Source: Methanobacterium sp. (GTDB taxonomy: Archaea; Methanobacteriota; Methanobacteria; Methanobacteriales; Methanobacteriaceae). From it: DNA of 10,858 nt. The stretch is from the NCBI GenBank assembly GCA_003164415.1, contig PLTK01000033.1:2332-13189 (forward strand). The letters are read 5' to 3'. The notes under the pieces were generated by a model, which was not told the origin of the DNA, ran no database searches, and worked only from the letters and a program-made list of their open reading frames with translations. Shown here in pieces: positions 1-6,950 of the stretch. How positions within the stretch are numbered: the stretch's first letter is position 1; each line of letters begins with the position of its first letter. Position numbers and translations under genes: made by a program.

Positions 1-6
1 AATATC

Positions 7-510
7 TTAATCGATCATTCTTTCTTTTACTTGTTCTTGATCGAGTTTAAGTATTAAATAATCGCCCATTGCACTTATATCTTCATTGGATACCATTAAA
101 TTCTTTTTACTAAGAGCATTTCCTGATGTGACAATTATATCCTGTATAATGCAACCCTTTGGATCTATTGCCATATCCGTTACTTTCCCAACTTCCATCC
201 CATCGATAGATACAACGGTTTTTCCAGTAAAATCATTGAATCGGGTACCATTTCCAAGATTGTCATCAATTTTATCAACTTTATGTTCTTCAATCTCAGT
301 TTTATCAAGCTTTAACTGCACGTAATCTCCAACTTCAGCTATATCATTGTTTACAACAGCCACATATTTTTTATTAAGTGCAGATCCTGTTGCTATAAAT
401 ATCTTATTCACTAGACATCTTCCAAATACAACAGCTATATCATCAACTTTACCCACTTCATTTGCTTCTTTATCTAAAACTTTCATTCCTATAAACTCAT
501 TGGCTTTCAT
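7..510 (-). CDS. Tandem PRC-barrel domain protein
   Basis: A 167-residue protein made of two copies of a PRC-barrel-like unit, about residues 8-76 and 96-164. The copies align almost without gaps: EVGKVDDIAV matches EVGKVTDMAI, ATGSALNKK matches TSGNALSKK, and IAEVGDYVQLKLD matches ISAMGDYLILKLD. A short linker around residues 77-95 joins them. PRC barrels are small beta-barrels found in photosynthetic reaction centre H subunits, in RimM and in many short archaeal proteins, where they usually mediate protein or RNA contacts; no catalytic residues are expected. The ATG is preceded by AGGAG at 519-523 with 8 nt spacing, which fixes the start. There is no signal peptide or membrane segment, so it should be cytosolic. 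It lies about 100 bases downstream of the methyltransferase gene on the same strand, with a TATA-like stretch between, so co-transcription is uncertain. Family assignment is good; the cellular role is unknown. Confidence 0.85.
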   Translation of the reverse strand: MKANEFIGMKVLDKEANEVGKVDDIAVVFGRCLVNKIFIATGSALNKKYVAVVNNDIAEVGDYVQLKLDKTEIEEHKVDKIDDNLGNGTRFNDFTGKTVVSIDGMEVGKVTDMAIDPKGCIIQDIIVTSGNALSKKNLMVSNEDISAMGDYLILKLDQEQVKERMID

Positions 511-592
511 TTTTCATTCTCCTGCCTGGAAATTCATGATTCAGTATAAAATATGCATACTTAACTATGTATTTAGTAGTATAAGAAATTTG

Positions 593-606
593 TTTTTATA
601 TAAAAT
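593..606 (-). promoter_or_regulatory. Candidate TATA box for the PRC-barrel gene
   Basis: The minus strand reads TTTTATATAAAAA just past the methyltransferase stop codon. It would place transcription start near 570 and give a leader of about 60 nt before the PRC-barrel ATG. A second AT-rich element near 545-556 is too close to the ribosome binding site to be the main promoter. Confidence 0.35.
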
Positions 607-611
607 ATTTA

Positions 612-1295
612 TTATGGTCGCGTTCCACAATAAACAACCAATCCATAGTACTTCCATACAACATCAATGCTTTTAAATCCTTTTTCATAAAGCCATTCAA
701 GATGCTTAATTAAAGGTGCTGGAAAATCTTCTTCAATTTGTTTAGGGAGCCGTTTTTCCCTTACTTCTTCTTCTGGTAGGTTTTTAAGCATGAAATCGAT
801 CCATTTTTCCCTATAAATCTGGCTTAGTTTTTCATTTGAACCAAGCACAACATCAGAGTTTAAGAATACTCCTCCTCCCTTAAGTGCTGAAAATATTTTA
901 CTGTAGAACTTTTTTTTATCTTTGTCGGTTTTAATGTGATGAAGGGCAAGTGACGAAACAATTACATCATATTTTTCTTCAAAATCAAATTCCGAAAAGT
1001 CTCCTGTATAATATTCTATGTCTGTGTAGTTTTGGAGTTTAATTTTTGCCATCTGTATCATGTTTTCGGCAATATCAATACAGCTAATTTTAGAATTGGG
1101 ATATCTTTCTTTAACTGCTTTTGTAATGTTTCCTGTTCCGCTGCCCAGATCAAGAAGTTTAAACTCTTCAAATTTATCGAAGGGAATTACAGACACCATA
1201 CAACTTATCATATCATCATATCGTGGTATTAACTTTAGAATGGTATCATCAAATTCTTTTGCTTCTTCTTCGAAGTGTTCTTTAACGTTATCCAT
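612..1295 (-). CDS. Class I SAM-dependent methyltransferase
   Basis: A 227-residue Rossmann-fold methyltransferase. Motif I is LLDLGSGTGN (residues 47-56). The acidic residue that binds the ribose of S-adenosylmethionine is D74 in ISCIDIAENM. The strand-4 region is YDVIVSSLALHHI (109-121), with the LALHH signature of the UbiE/CmoA/small-molecule methyltransferase group, and post-I strand 5 is LKGGGVFLNSD (138-148). The N-terminal helix (HFEEEAKEFDDTI) and C-terminal segment (residues 160-227) probably form the substrate lid. Substrate cannot be read from the sequence; a small molecule or a modified tRNA base are both possible. The start is supported by AGGAGAG directly upstream at the usual distance. 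The upstream spacer holds AT-rich promoter-like sequence, and the gene diverges from dut. Confidence 0.85.
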   Translation of the reverse strand: MDNVKEHFEEEAKEFDDTILKLIPRYDDMISCMVSVIPFDKFEEFKLLDLGSGTGNITKAVKERYPNSKISCIDIAENMIQMAKIKLQNYTDIEYYTGDFSEFDFEEKYDVIVSSLALHHIKTDKDKKKFYSKIFSALKGGGVFLNSDVVLGSNEKLSQIYREKWIDFMLKNLPEEEVREKRLPKQIEEDFPAPLIKHLEWLYEKGFKSIDVVWKYYGLVVYCGTRP

Positions 1296-1408
1296 TTTTT
1301 CTCTCCTATAAATTAAATTAAATATTTTCCTGTTTCATATTAGATTATACATATCAATTATCATAAATTTAGGGGTAGATAACTAAATTTTGAGAATAGA
1401 TTTAAGCG

Positions 1409-1420
1409 TTTAAATTTAAA
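1409..1420 (+). promoter_or_regulatory. Candidate dut promoter (TATA-like)
   Basis: TTTAAATTTAAA is a perfect 12-base palindrome at an archaeal TATA-box position. It would start transcription near 1440 and leave a leader of about 25 nt carrying the AGAGGT ribosome binding site (1451-1456). AT-rich palindromes of this size are common by chance in such DNA. Confidence 0.35.
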
Positions 1421-1464
1421 ATAGAAAGTAACAGACTAAACTTTAGATAGAGAGGTAAAATCAT

Positions 1465-1920
1465 ATGTTAGGTGAAAATGAACTTATAAAACTATTTCCA
1501 GATTTTAAAGAACTCGTACAACCTTCTGGAATTGATTTAAGAATTGATGAAGTTTTTTTACAGATAGGTGCAGGATCGTTGATTGATAATGAGAAAAATC
1601 TTCCTGAAATTGAAAAGTTAGAACCACCCATTTATGTATTAAAACCTAAAACAGCATATCTTGCAACTATCGATAGAAAAATAAAAATTCCTAAGGGATG
1701 TTCAATGTTATATTTGCCACGATCTACACTCCTTAGATCTTTTGTGTCGGTACATACAGCTGTTGGGGATCCTGGGTTCTATGGAACATTGCAATTCATG
1801 TTATACAACTATGGAGAATTTGATTACACAGTTAAACAAGGTGAGAGAATAGCTCAAGGTGTTGTATTTGACGTTACAGGTTCTGGAGAATATAATGGGA
1901 GTTATCAAGAAAAGGAATAA
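1465..1920 (+). CDS. dut: Archaeal-type dUTPase (dCTP deaminase/dUTPase superfamily)
   Basis: A 151-residue protein matching the archaeal dUTPase branch of the dCTP deaminase family. It would hydrolyse dUTP to dUMP and pyrophosphate, keeping uracil out of DNA and supplying dUMP for dTMP synthesis. Visible motifs are PSGIDLRI (20-27), LPRSTLLR (84-91), HTAVGDPGFYG (97-107), GERIAQ (126-131) and a C-terminal SGEYNGSYQ (140-148) that in this superfamily closes over the nucleotide. In bifunctional and deaminating members the segment after the PGF..G turn carries a catalytic Glu (TLE); here it reads TLQ, with Q110. That favours dUTPase without deaminase activity, although my alignment is by eye. 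The length suits the monofunctional archaeal group rather than the roughly 200-residue bifunctional enzymes. AGAGGT at 1451-1456 supports the start. It is convergent with the DUF763 gene and divergent from the methyltransferase gene. Confidence 0.85.
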   Translation: MLGENELIKLFPDFKELVQPSGIDLRIDEVFLQIGAGSLIDNEKNLPEIEKLEPPIYVLKPKTAYLATIDRKIKIPKGCSMLYLPRSTLLRSFVSVHTAVGDPGFYGTLQFMLYNYGEFDYTVKQGERIAQGVVFDVTGSGEYNGSYQEKE

Positions 1921-1945
1921 TATTATTCCCCATTACCTTTTTTTT
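1914..1945 (+). terminator. Palindrome plus T-run at the dut 3' end
   Basis: GGAATAATATTATTCC (1914-1929) is a perfect 16-base palindrome overlapping the dut stop codon. A run of eight T follows at 1938-1945. A dyad followed by a T-run fits an archaeal intrinsic terminator. The T-run alone could suffice, and the dyad could also be a protein site. Confidence 0.5.
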
Positions 1946-1950
1946 ATAAA

Positions 1951-1993
1951 GATAACCTAAATTAATGCAATGTAAAATTCAAACTTAGTTATC
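1951..1993. terminator. Inverted repeat between convergent dut and DUF763 genes
   Basis: GATAACCTAA (1951-1960) pairs with TTAGTTATC (1985-1993) if one C is bulged, giving a nine-pair stem with a 24-base loop. It sits immediately after the DUF763 stop codon on the minus strand. It may help end transcription or protect the 3' end of that gene. The loop is long, so confidence is low. Confidence 0.3.
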
Positions 1994-3118
1994 CTAGTTT
2001 TTAATGAGTCCTTCCAGACGTTTTATGGCATTGTATCGATCTTTTTTCTCGAGTTTAGCTTGTTCCAATGCATCTTTCAGAGTTTGTATTGAATGATCGT
2101 ATACTTCACGGTCAACAGGATATGGATACCCATCTTTTCCCCCGTGGGTAAAACTGTACTTCACAGGATCCTCCCAGCTTGGTTTAGACCCATACACAAG
2201 ATCTGATATCAATGCAAGGGCCCTAATCTTCTTTGGACCCATACCTTCGAGAGAAATCAACTCTTCATAGTTTGATGGTTGAAGTTCCCAAGCACGTTTT
2301 AAAACTTGGAATTCACGATCAGAAATATCTTGGTCCAGCACAGGATGATGGCGTGGCATATTAAATTCATTAAAATAATTATCAAGCTTCATCTGTGACT
2401 TGGAAATTAAGGGTGTTCTATCTTTGAAATATTTCTTCAAGTGTTCTGGATTATCACATATAAGATCAACACTGATATCCCGGGCATCGTTGCTATCGAA
2501 AGAAGTCATATCAAGGGTGTTATCGGTTTGAGTATCACAGCAAATTCCGATGTGGGGCTCTTCAATATATTCCTCTACAGACTCACCAAGCCAGTGATAC
2601 CTCCGGGCGTAACGAGTTTCTTTATTCATTCCCTGTTGAATTACCGCCCATTTCCCTTCTTCAGTCAATATGAATGAGTGGTGGTATAGTTGGTAACCAT
2701 CTTGTATGCATGAGTTATCGATTTTGGCTGATATTCTACTTGAATGTACAAGATCATCGATTTTTCGGGTAGAGAGTGAGAATAAATCTCCTGCAGCTTC
2801 TATATCTGCTGGTGTTTTTCTTGATGCACGTCCTTTACCGCCTGCAACAACCATGCCATGTTTTTCAGCATTTATAACAGTTTTTAGGGCACCACATGTT
2901 GTTGTGGTTGTTCCAGATGAATGCCAATCAAAACCCAAAACACATGAAAAGGATTGGAACCAGTACGGATCAGAAATACGCCTTAAAAATTCATCAGAGT
3001 CGTATTCGTAAAGCATTACCTCTACAACTCCTTCTGTTAATTTTACCATCCTATTGAATAGCCACTTGGGAGCTTTCCCTCCATGAAGTGGTAAATTGAC
3101 AACACCCCTTGACTGCAT
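1994..3118 (-). CDS. DUF763 family protein with helix-hairpin-helix segment
   Basis: A 374-residue protein recognised as DUF763, a family of archaea and some thermophilic bacteria whose biochemical role I do not know. Conserved-looking blocks are LPLHGGKAP (9-17), FDWHSSGTTTTTCGALK (63-79), GGKGRASRKTPADIE (93-107), DGYQLYHHSFI (140-150), WAVIQQGMN (157-165), ARRYHWL (171-177) and FTHGGKDGYPYPVDR (323-337). Residues 283-306 (YEELISLEGMGPKKIRALAL) form a helix-hairpin-helix with the GMGPKKIRAL hairpin typical of sequence-independent DNA binding. The many conserved His, Asp and Lys residues would suit a nucleic-acid enzyme, but that is inference. The C-terminus (340-374) is helical and charged. 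AAAGGT just upstream of the ATG is an acceptable ribosome binding site. No frameshift is visible, and the gene is transcribed alone. Confidence 0.8.
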   Translation of the reverse strand: MQSRGVVNLPLHGGKAPKWLFNRMVKLTEGVVEVMLYEYDSDEFLRRISDPYWFQSFSCVLGFDWHSSGTTTTTCGALKTVINAEKHGMVVAGGKGRASRKTPADIEAAGDLFSLSTRKIDDLVHSSRISAKIDNSCIQDGYQLYHHSFILTEEGKWAVIQQGMNKETRYARRYHWLGESVEEYIEEPHIGICCDTQTDNTLDMTSFDSNDARDISVDLICDNPEHLKKYFKDRTPLISKSQMKLDNYFNEFNMPRHHPVLDQDISDREFQVLKRAWELQPSNYEELISLEGMGPKKIRALALISDLVYGSKPSWEDPVKYSFTHGGKDGYPYPVDREVYDHSIQTLKDALEQAKLEKKDRYNAIKRLEGLIKN

Positions 3119-3183
3119 ATTAATACCTTTCTTTATTATAAATTTTAAATTATTTTTTAAAATCTTGAGTTATTTACACTCTT

Positions 3184-3192
3184 CTTATATAT
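3184..3192 (+). promoter_or_regulatory. Candidate TATA box for the 49-codon gene
   Basis: TTATATATT in the spacer between the divergent DUF763 gene and the small gene. It would place the start of transcription near 3215, leaving a leader of about 55 nt with an SD site. An AT-rich stretch at 3240-3256 is a nearer alternative. Confidence 0.3.
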
Positions 3193-3272
3193 TTCATTAT
3201 GTCTAAACATACTATTAATCTCAAATATACTTACATTAAAATATTTTATAAAATTTGGATAGGGAGAATAAT

Positions 3273-3422
3273 ATGCCAATAAATCAGACAGAAACTAATC
3301 TTGAAGCAATCACAGTAACTATAGCCTTACTTGAAAAACAGGAAAATATTGATGAGGAACTACTACAAAAATTAAAGGATGAAAGGTCTAGTCTTTTAAA
3401 AAAACTCAGGGTTCTTGAATAA
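3273..3422 (+). CDS. Small charged, probably coiled-coil protein (49 aa)
   Basis: An ATG at 3273 opens a 49-codon frame ending in TAA at 3420-3422. AGGGAG at 3261-3266 lies 6 nt before the start, a good ribosome binding site. The product begins MPINQTETNLEAIT, continues with VTIALLEKQENIDEELLQ and ends DERSSLLKKLRVLE. It is almost wholly predicted helix, with Leu/Ile at heptad-like spacing from about residue 10 to the end, suggesting a short coiled coil or helical hairpin that oligomerises or binds a partner. It has no Cys, no signal peptide and no membrane segment. The gene sits alone between DUF763 (divergent) and nadA (convergent), and a T-rich terminator follows. Codon use resembles neighbouring genes. 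I do not recognise the family; the case for a real gene rests on the ribosome binding site, composition and terminator. Confidence 0.65.
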   Translation: MPINQTETNLEAITVTIALLEKQENIDEELLQKLKDERSSLLKKLRVLE

Positions 3423-3425
3423 TCC

Positions 3426-3444
3426 TAAAAATATTATTTTTTAA
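3426..3444. terminator. AT-rich dyad with T-run, bidirectional
   Basis: An imperfect dyad, AAAAATATTATTTTTT, ends in six T on the plus strand just after the 49-codon gene and gives a run of A/T on the other strand after nadA. It is placed to end transcription of both convergent genes. Confidence 0.4.
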
Positions 3445-3477
3445 GTTATTCAGTTAGATATACTTGCGTAATCATAT

Positions 3478-4395
3478 TCAAGATGCTTTTAACATCTTAT
3501 CTATTGCAACCTTTGCCTTTTCAGCTGTTACCCTTAGAACCTCAACCTCAAACTCCTGATTAATTAATGCATTTTTGACTTTGTCTAGATTGGTCAATTT
3601 CATATTTTCACATATTGCATCTTTTAAAGCGGGAATTATTGTTTTATCTGGGTTTTCTCTTTTAAGTCGGGTAACAAGATCGACTTCTGTCCCAATTATG
3701 AATATTTGCTTATTCGACTCTGCAACATGTTTTATCATCCCGCCTGTACTTAGGATGTAATCTGCATATTCTTGAACTTCGGGATCACATTCTGGATGGA
3801 CTAATATGTCTGCATCAGGATATTTCTCCCTTAAAAAGTATAGATCACCTAAATTAAACATTTTGTGGACGTAACAATGTCCTCCTTCAGGTGCAGGAAT
3901 GATCTCTTTATCTTTAAGTTGATGGGAAACGAACCATGCAAGGTTCATATCAGGGCCAAAAAGTATTTTATCCTCTTTAAGACTTTCAACTATTTTAACT
4001 GCGTTTGCTGATGTACAGAGTATGTCTGCTTCTGCTTTTGCTTCCGCTAGAGTATTCACATAAAGAACAACAGCTGCATCAGGATATCTCTTTTTATAGA
4101 TTTTAATTTCATCAGCTGTTAACATATGGGCCATTGGGCATTCTGCATTTCTATCTGGAAGAACTATTTTTTTATCCGGGTTTAAAATAGCTGCGGTCTC
4201 TGCCATGAAGTCAACTCCACAGAACACAATCAGATCCGTGTCTGTGATCTCAGATGCTTTAATACAAAGTTCAAGTGAATCTCCTATAAAATCTGCAATT
4301 TCCTGTATCTCGCCGGTTTGGTAATTGTGTGCAAGTATAATAGCATTTTTATCTTTTTTTAGTGCTATGATCTCCTTTTGAAGTTCATTCAACAT
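3478..4395 (-). CDS. nadA: Quinolinate synthase NadA
   Basis: A 305-residue NadA, the [4Fe-4S] enzyme that condenses iminoaspartate with dihydroxyacetone phosphate to quinolinate in de novo NAD synthesis. The length is typical. The N-terminal AHNYQTGEIQEIADFIGDS (22-40) carries the catalytic His/Tyr region. The three expected cluster ligands are visible: C86 in NAECPMAH, C174 in GGHCYVH and C262 in ICENMKLTNL, with spacing like that of characterised archaeal and Thermotoga enzymes. HPECDPEVQEYAD (200-212) and STGGM (216-220) are further family signatures. The enzyme is cytosolic and oxygen-sensitive. The ATG is preceded by GGCGAT, a weak match to GGTGAT. The gene stands alone; its usual partners nadB or aspartate dehydrogenase and nadC are not in the window. 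Confidence 0.95.
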   Translation of the reverse strand: MLNELQKEIIALKKDKNAIILAHNYQTGEIQEIADFIGDSLELCIKASEITDTDLIVFCGVDFMAETAAILNPDKKIVLPDRNAECPMAHMLTADEIKIYKKRYPDAAVVLYVNTLAEAKAEADILCTSANAVKIVESLKEDKILFGPDMNLAWFVSHQLKDKEIIPAPEGGHCYVHKMFNLGDLYFLREKYPDADILVHPECDPEVQEYADYILSTGGMIKHVAESNKQIFIIGTEVDLVTRLKRENPDKTIIPALKDAICENMKLTNLDKVKNALINQEFEVEVLRVTAEKAKVAIDKMLKAS

Positions 4396-4420
4396 ATTAT
4401 CGCCTTTTAATTTTAAAAAA

Positions 4421-4430
4421 TAATTTTATA
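4421..4430 (-). promoter_or_regulatory. Candidate nadA TATA box
   Basis: The minus strand reads TATAAAATTA about 30 bases before the nadA ATG. Transcription would start near 4400, giving a very short leader and a nearly leaderless message. This could explain the poor ribosome binding site. The spacer is AT-rich, so other positions are possible. Confidence 0.35.
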
Positions 4431-4625
4431 GAAAATTGATATTTAAGAAAATTCAAATTCTTTTTTTAATAACTCAATAATAAATTAAACATTTTATTAT
4501 CTAATTTCTATTTTCCTTTGATAAATAGATTTATCTTAATTAATATTTAATGGATTTTGCAGATTTAAATAACCTGTTCTAATATCAAATCTGGGTATCA
4601 TTAAATAGAAGAGATTATTTTTACC

Positions 4626-5387
4626 CTATATTTCTGCACCCTTAAGTGCACCTACGCAATGGCAAGTTCTTTCGAAGGGCATTTTCGAGATGGCAGTATC
4701 CATGAGTGTCAACAGATCGTGCTTCTTTTTTTCCATAATTTCAAAAACTTCGTCTATTGTTAGATTGGTTGGAGATATCGAAGCTGCATAGTTAGATACC
4801 GTTGATATACTTGCATAACACATTTCAAGTTCCCTGGCAAGTACAGCTTCGGGTAATCCTGTCATACCTACTACTGTACCTCCTAAAAGCCTGAACATTT
4901 GGATTTCAGCTGGTGTTTCAAATCTTGGACCTTCAGTACAGACATAAACACCACCATCGATAACTTTACCAGATGAACAAATTGTTTTTCTTAAATCGCT
5001 GCAGTAAGGATCTGTTACGTCAATATGCACAGTTCTGTCATCGTAGAATGTTCCATTTCGAAGTTTAGTAAAATCAATAAAGTCATGGGGTATAACAAAA
5101 TCTCCAGGTTTTATCTCTCTTTCAAGAGATCCTACAGCGTTAGTTGCAATAATTCTGTTTACTCCTAGTTTTTTCATAGCGTAGACATTCGCACGATAAT
5201 TAACCATATGTGGAGGTTTAGAATGTCCTTTAGAATGTCTCGACATAAATGCTACTTTTTTGCCGTGGAGTTTGAATATTGAAATCTCTGGAGAATTACC
5301 ATATGGGGTTTTTAAAACTTTTTTATCGATTTCATCACCCATGGTAACTATATCATACACACCTGTGCCGCCGATTATTCCTATCAT
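4626..5387 (-). CDS. S-methyl-5'-thioinosine phosphorylase-type MtnP relative
   Basis: A 253-residue member of the trimeric PNP/MTAP phosphorylase family, which cleaves 5'-methylthio-nucleosides with phosphate to free the base and methylthioribose-1-phosphate. Motifs are IIGGTGVYD (4-12), MSRHSKGHSKPPH (48-60, phosphate/ribose site), ATNAVGSL (81-88), TEGPRFETPAE (151-161) and VGMTGLPEAVLARE (173-186). The base-recognition segment reads SNYAA (198-202): human MTAP has two Asp in TDYD to grip the 6-amino group of adenine, and both are replaced here (N199, A201). That favours 6-oxopurine substrates such as methylthioinosine, as reported for methanogens that first deaminate methylthioadenosine. 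A C-terminal CHC (242-244) resembles the stabilising CXC motif of hyperthermophile MTAP-II enzymes. AGGAAC upstream is a modest ribosome binding site. The gene follows rtcB on the same strand across 73 bases. Confidence 0.88.
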   Translation of the reverse strand: MIGIIGGTGVYDIVTMGDEIDKKVLKTPYGNSPEISIFKLHGKKVAFMSRHSKGHSKPPHMVNYRANVYAMKKLGVNRIIATNAVGSLEREIKPGDFVIPHDFIDFTKLRNGTFYDDRTVHIDVTDPYCSDLRKTICSSGKVIDGGVYVCTEGPRFETPAEIQMFRLLGGTVVGMTGLPEAVLARELEMCYASISTVSNYAASISPTNLTIDEVFEIMEKKKHDLLTLMDTAISKMPFERTCHCVGALKGAEI

Positions 5388-5401
5388 TTAGTTGTTCCTA
5401 T

Positions 5402-5417
5402 AATTTTATATATTTAA
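5402..5417 (-). promoter_or_regulatory. Candidate TATA box for the phosphorylase gene
   Basis: The minus strand reads TTTAAATATATAAAAT with its centre about 24 bases upstream of the ATG at 5387. This distance predicts a leaderless or nearly leaderless transcript. If real, the gene is independent of rtcB. Confidence 0.4.
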
Positions 5418-5441
5418 ATAAAGTTTTTTTGTTTCAAATTT

Positions 5442-5448
5442 AAAAAAA
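5442..5448 (-). terminator. T-run after rtcB
   Basis: Seven T on the minus strand begin about 12 bases after the rtcB stop codon. In archaea a T-rich run of this kind is enough for intrinsic termination. No stable hairpin precedes it. Confidence 0.4.
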
Positions 5449-5460
5449 TTAAGATATTTA

Positions 5461-6906
5461 TTATCCCTTAGCAACTCCTATTGGCACCATTTTACCGACT
5501 AAAAGGGATATTCCTGCTTTGTGACAAGTTCTCACAACTTCATCTACATCTTTATATGCTCCTGGAGCTTCTTCCGCTACAACTGGCATTGAATTAGCTT
5601 TTATTGTGATGCCTTTGGATTCTAACATCTTTTTAACTTCATGACCATTATACTCACGTTTTGCACCGGCTCTACTCATTTTACGCCCAGCACCATGGGC
5701 AGTTGATCCAAAAGTTTCATCCATTGCATTTTCTGTTCCATGTAGTATGTAAGATGCTGTTCCCATTGTACCGGGGATCATAACAGGCTGTCCAATTGCC
5801 CTGTAATTCTTAGGAACTTCTTCCCTTCCAGGTCCAAATGCCCTTGTAGCACCCTTTCTATGGACATAAACATCGGTTTTTTTACCTTTTACAGTATGGG
5901 ACTCTTTTTTGGCAATGTTATGTGCAACATCATAGATTATACTCATATTCATTTCTTCAGCATCCCTCTTGAAGATTTCTTCGAAGGATTCGCGAACCCA
6001 ATGGACTATCATCTGTCTGTTAGTCCATGCATAGTTGGCTGCACCAGCCATGGCTTTGAAATAATCTTGAGCTTCATTAGAATCTACAGGAGCGCATGCT
6101 AACTGGCGGTCTGGAAGATTTATGTTGTAAGTTTTATAAGCTTTATCCATTGTTCGAAGATAATCTGCACATATCTGATGCCCACATCCGCGTGAACCAG
6201 AATGTATCATGACTGTTATTTGACCTTCTTCAATACCAAAGACCTTAGCTGCCTTTTCATCGAATATTTCTTCCATTTTCTGAATTTCAAGGAAGTGGTT
6301 ACCAGACCCAAGTGATCCTAATTGTGGAACACCTCTCTTCTTGGCTTTATCGCTTACCTTATCAGAATCGGCTGCATCCATTTTACCGTTTTCTTCAAGA
6401 TATTTAAGATCTGAATCCCAGCCGTAACCATTTTCAACAGCCCATTCAGCACCATTATTTAATACGTCATCGATTTCTCCTTCTTTAAGTCTTAATTTTC
6501 CTTTACTTCCCACACCTGAAGGAATATTTTTAAAGAGTGCATCTACAAGTTCATTTATTCTAGGTTTAACATCATCTTCTGTGAGGTTGGTTCTCAATAA
6601 CCTTACTCCACAGTTTATATCAAATCCCACACCACCAGGACTGATAACCCCATTTTTAGCACTGAAAGCCCCAACTCCACCAATACTGAACCCATATCCG
6701 AAATGGATATCTGGAAGTCCGATTGAAAACTTTTGAATACCTGGTAAACATGCAACATTTGCAACTTGATCAAGGGCACCCTTTTCAACAGTTTCAATTG
6801 CTTCATCATCTAGGTATATTCTTCCAGGGACTCTCATTCCCTTTTTATAATCTGTTGGAATTTCCCATACGCAATCTCTAACTTTTTTTAATTCTTCTGT
6901 AACCAT
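5461..6906 (-). CDS. rtcB: RNA-splicing ligase RtcB (3'-phosphate/5'-OH ligase)
   Basis: A 481-residue RtcB, which joins RNA 2',3'-cyclic phosphate or 3'-phosphate ends to 5'-OH ends using GTP and Mn2+. In archaea it seals tRNA exons after intron removal. Counting from the ATG at 6906, the metal ligands fall at D96 and C99 (GFDINCGVR), H204 (SGNHFLE), H235 (MIHSGSRGCGH) and H329 (DVAHN), and the guanylated His at H404 (STAHGAGRKMSR), close to the numbering of the Pyrococcus enzyme. MRVPGRIY near residue 24 is the usual N-terminal block. The frame also runs back to a TTG at 6921, but GGAGAG (6913-6918) overlaps those codons and lies 7 nt before the ATG, so the ATG is the start. Archease, its activator, is encoded at 10364-10825. 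No intein or frameshift is seen. Confidence 0.96.
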   Translation of the reverse strand: MVTEELKKVRDCVWEIPTDYKKGMRVPGRIYLDDEAIETVEKGALDQVANVACLPGIQKFSIGLPDIHFGYGFSIGGVGAFSAKNGVISPGGVGFDINCGVRLLRTNLTEDDVKPRINELVDALFKNIPSGVGSKGKLRLKEGEIDDVLNNGAEWAVENGYGWDSDLKYLEENGKMDAADSDKVSDKAKKRGVPQLGSLGSGNHFLEIQKMEEIFDEKAAKVFGIEEGQITVMIHSGSRGCGHQICADYLRTMDKAYKTYNINLPDRQLACAPVDSNEAQDYFKAMAGAANYAWTNRQMIVHWVRESFEEIFKRDAEEMNMSIIYDVAHNIAKKESHTVKGKKTDVYVHRKGATRAFGPGREEVPKNYRAIGQPVMIPGTMGTASYILHGTENAMDETFGSTAHGAGRKMSRAGAKREYNGHEVKKMLESKGITIKANSMPVVAEEAPGAYKDVDEVVRTCHKAGISLLVGKMVPIGVAKG

Positions 6907-6940
6907 AAACAAACTCTCCAAAACAAACTTTTATCCTATA

Positions 6941-6950
6941 ATTTTTTATA
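6941..6950 (-). promoter_or_regulatory. Candidate rtcB TATA box
   Basis: The minus strand reads TATAAAAAAT. Transcription would start near 6922, just in front of the GGAGAG ribosome binding site and at the discarded TTG codon. This supports the ATG at 6906 as the start. The rest of the 237-base spacer up to fprA holds no ORF with a ribosome binding site. Confidence 0.45.

Noticed and set aside
2441..3011. Plus-strand frames of 78 and 101 codons opposite DUF763
   Set aside because: Antisense shadows of a well-recognised gene, with low-complexity products and no ribosome site.
3199..3282. 27-codon plus-strand frame (MSKHTINLKYTYIKIF...)
   Set aside because: It lacks a ribosome site, the TATA element lies too close for a leaderless start, and it overlaps the better-supported 49-codon gene in another frame.
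4540..4602. 21-codon minus-strand frame (MIPRFDIRTGYLNLQNPLNIN) between the phosphorylase and nadA
   Set aside because: No ribosome site or promoter, and nothing beyond chance composition.
6615..6809. 64-codon frame inside rtcB in another phase
   Set aside because: Shadow of the rtcB coding sequence; no independent translation signal.
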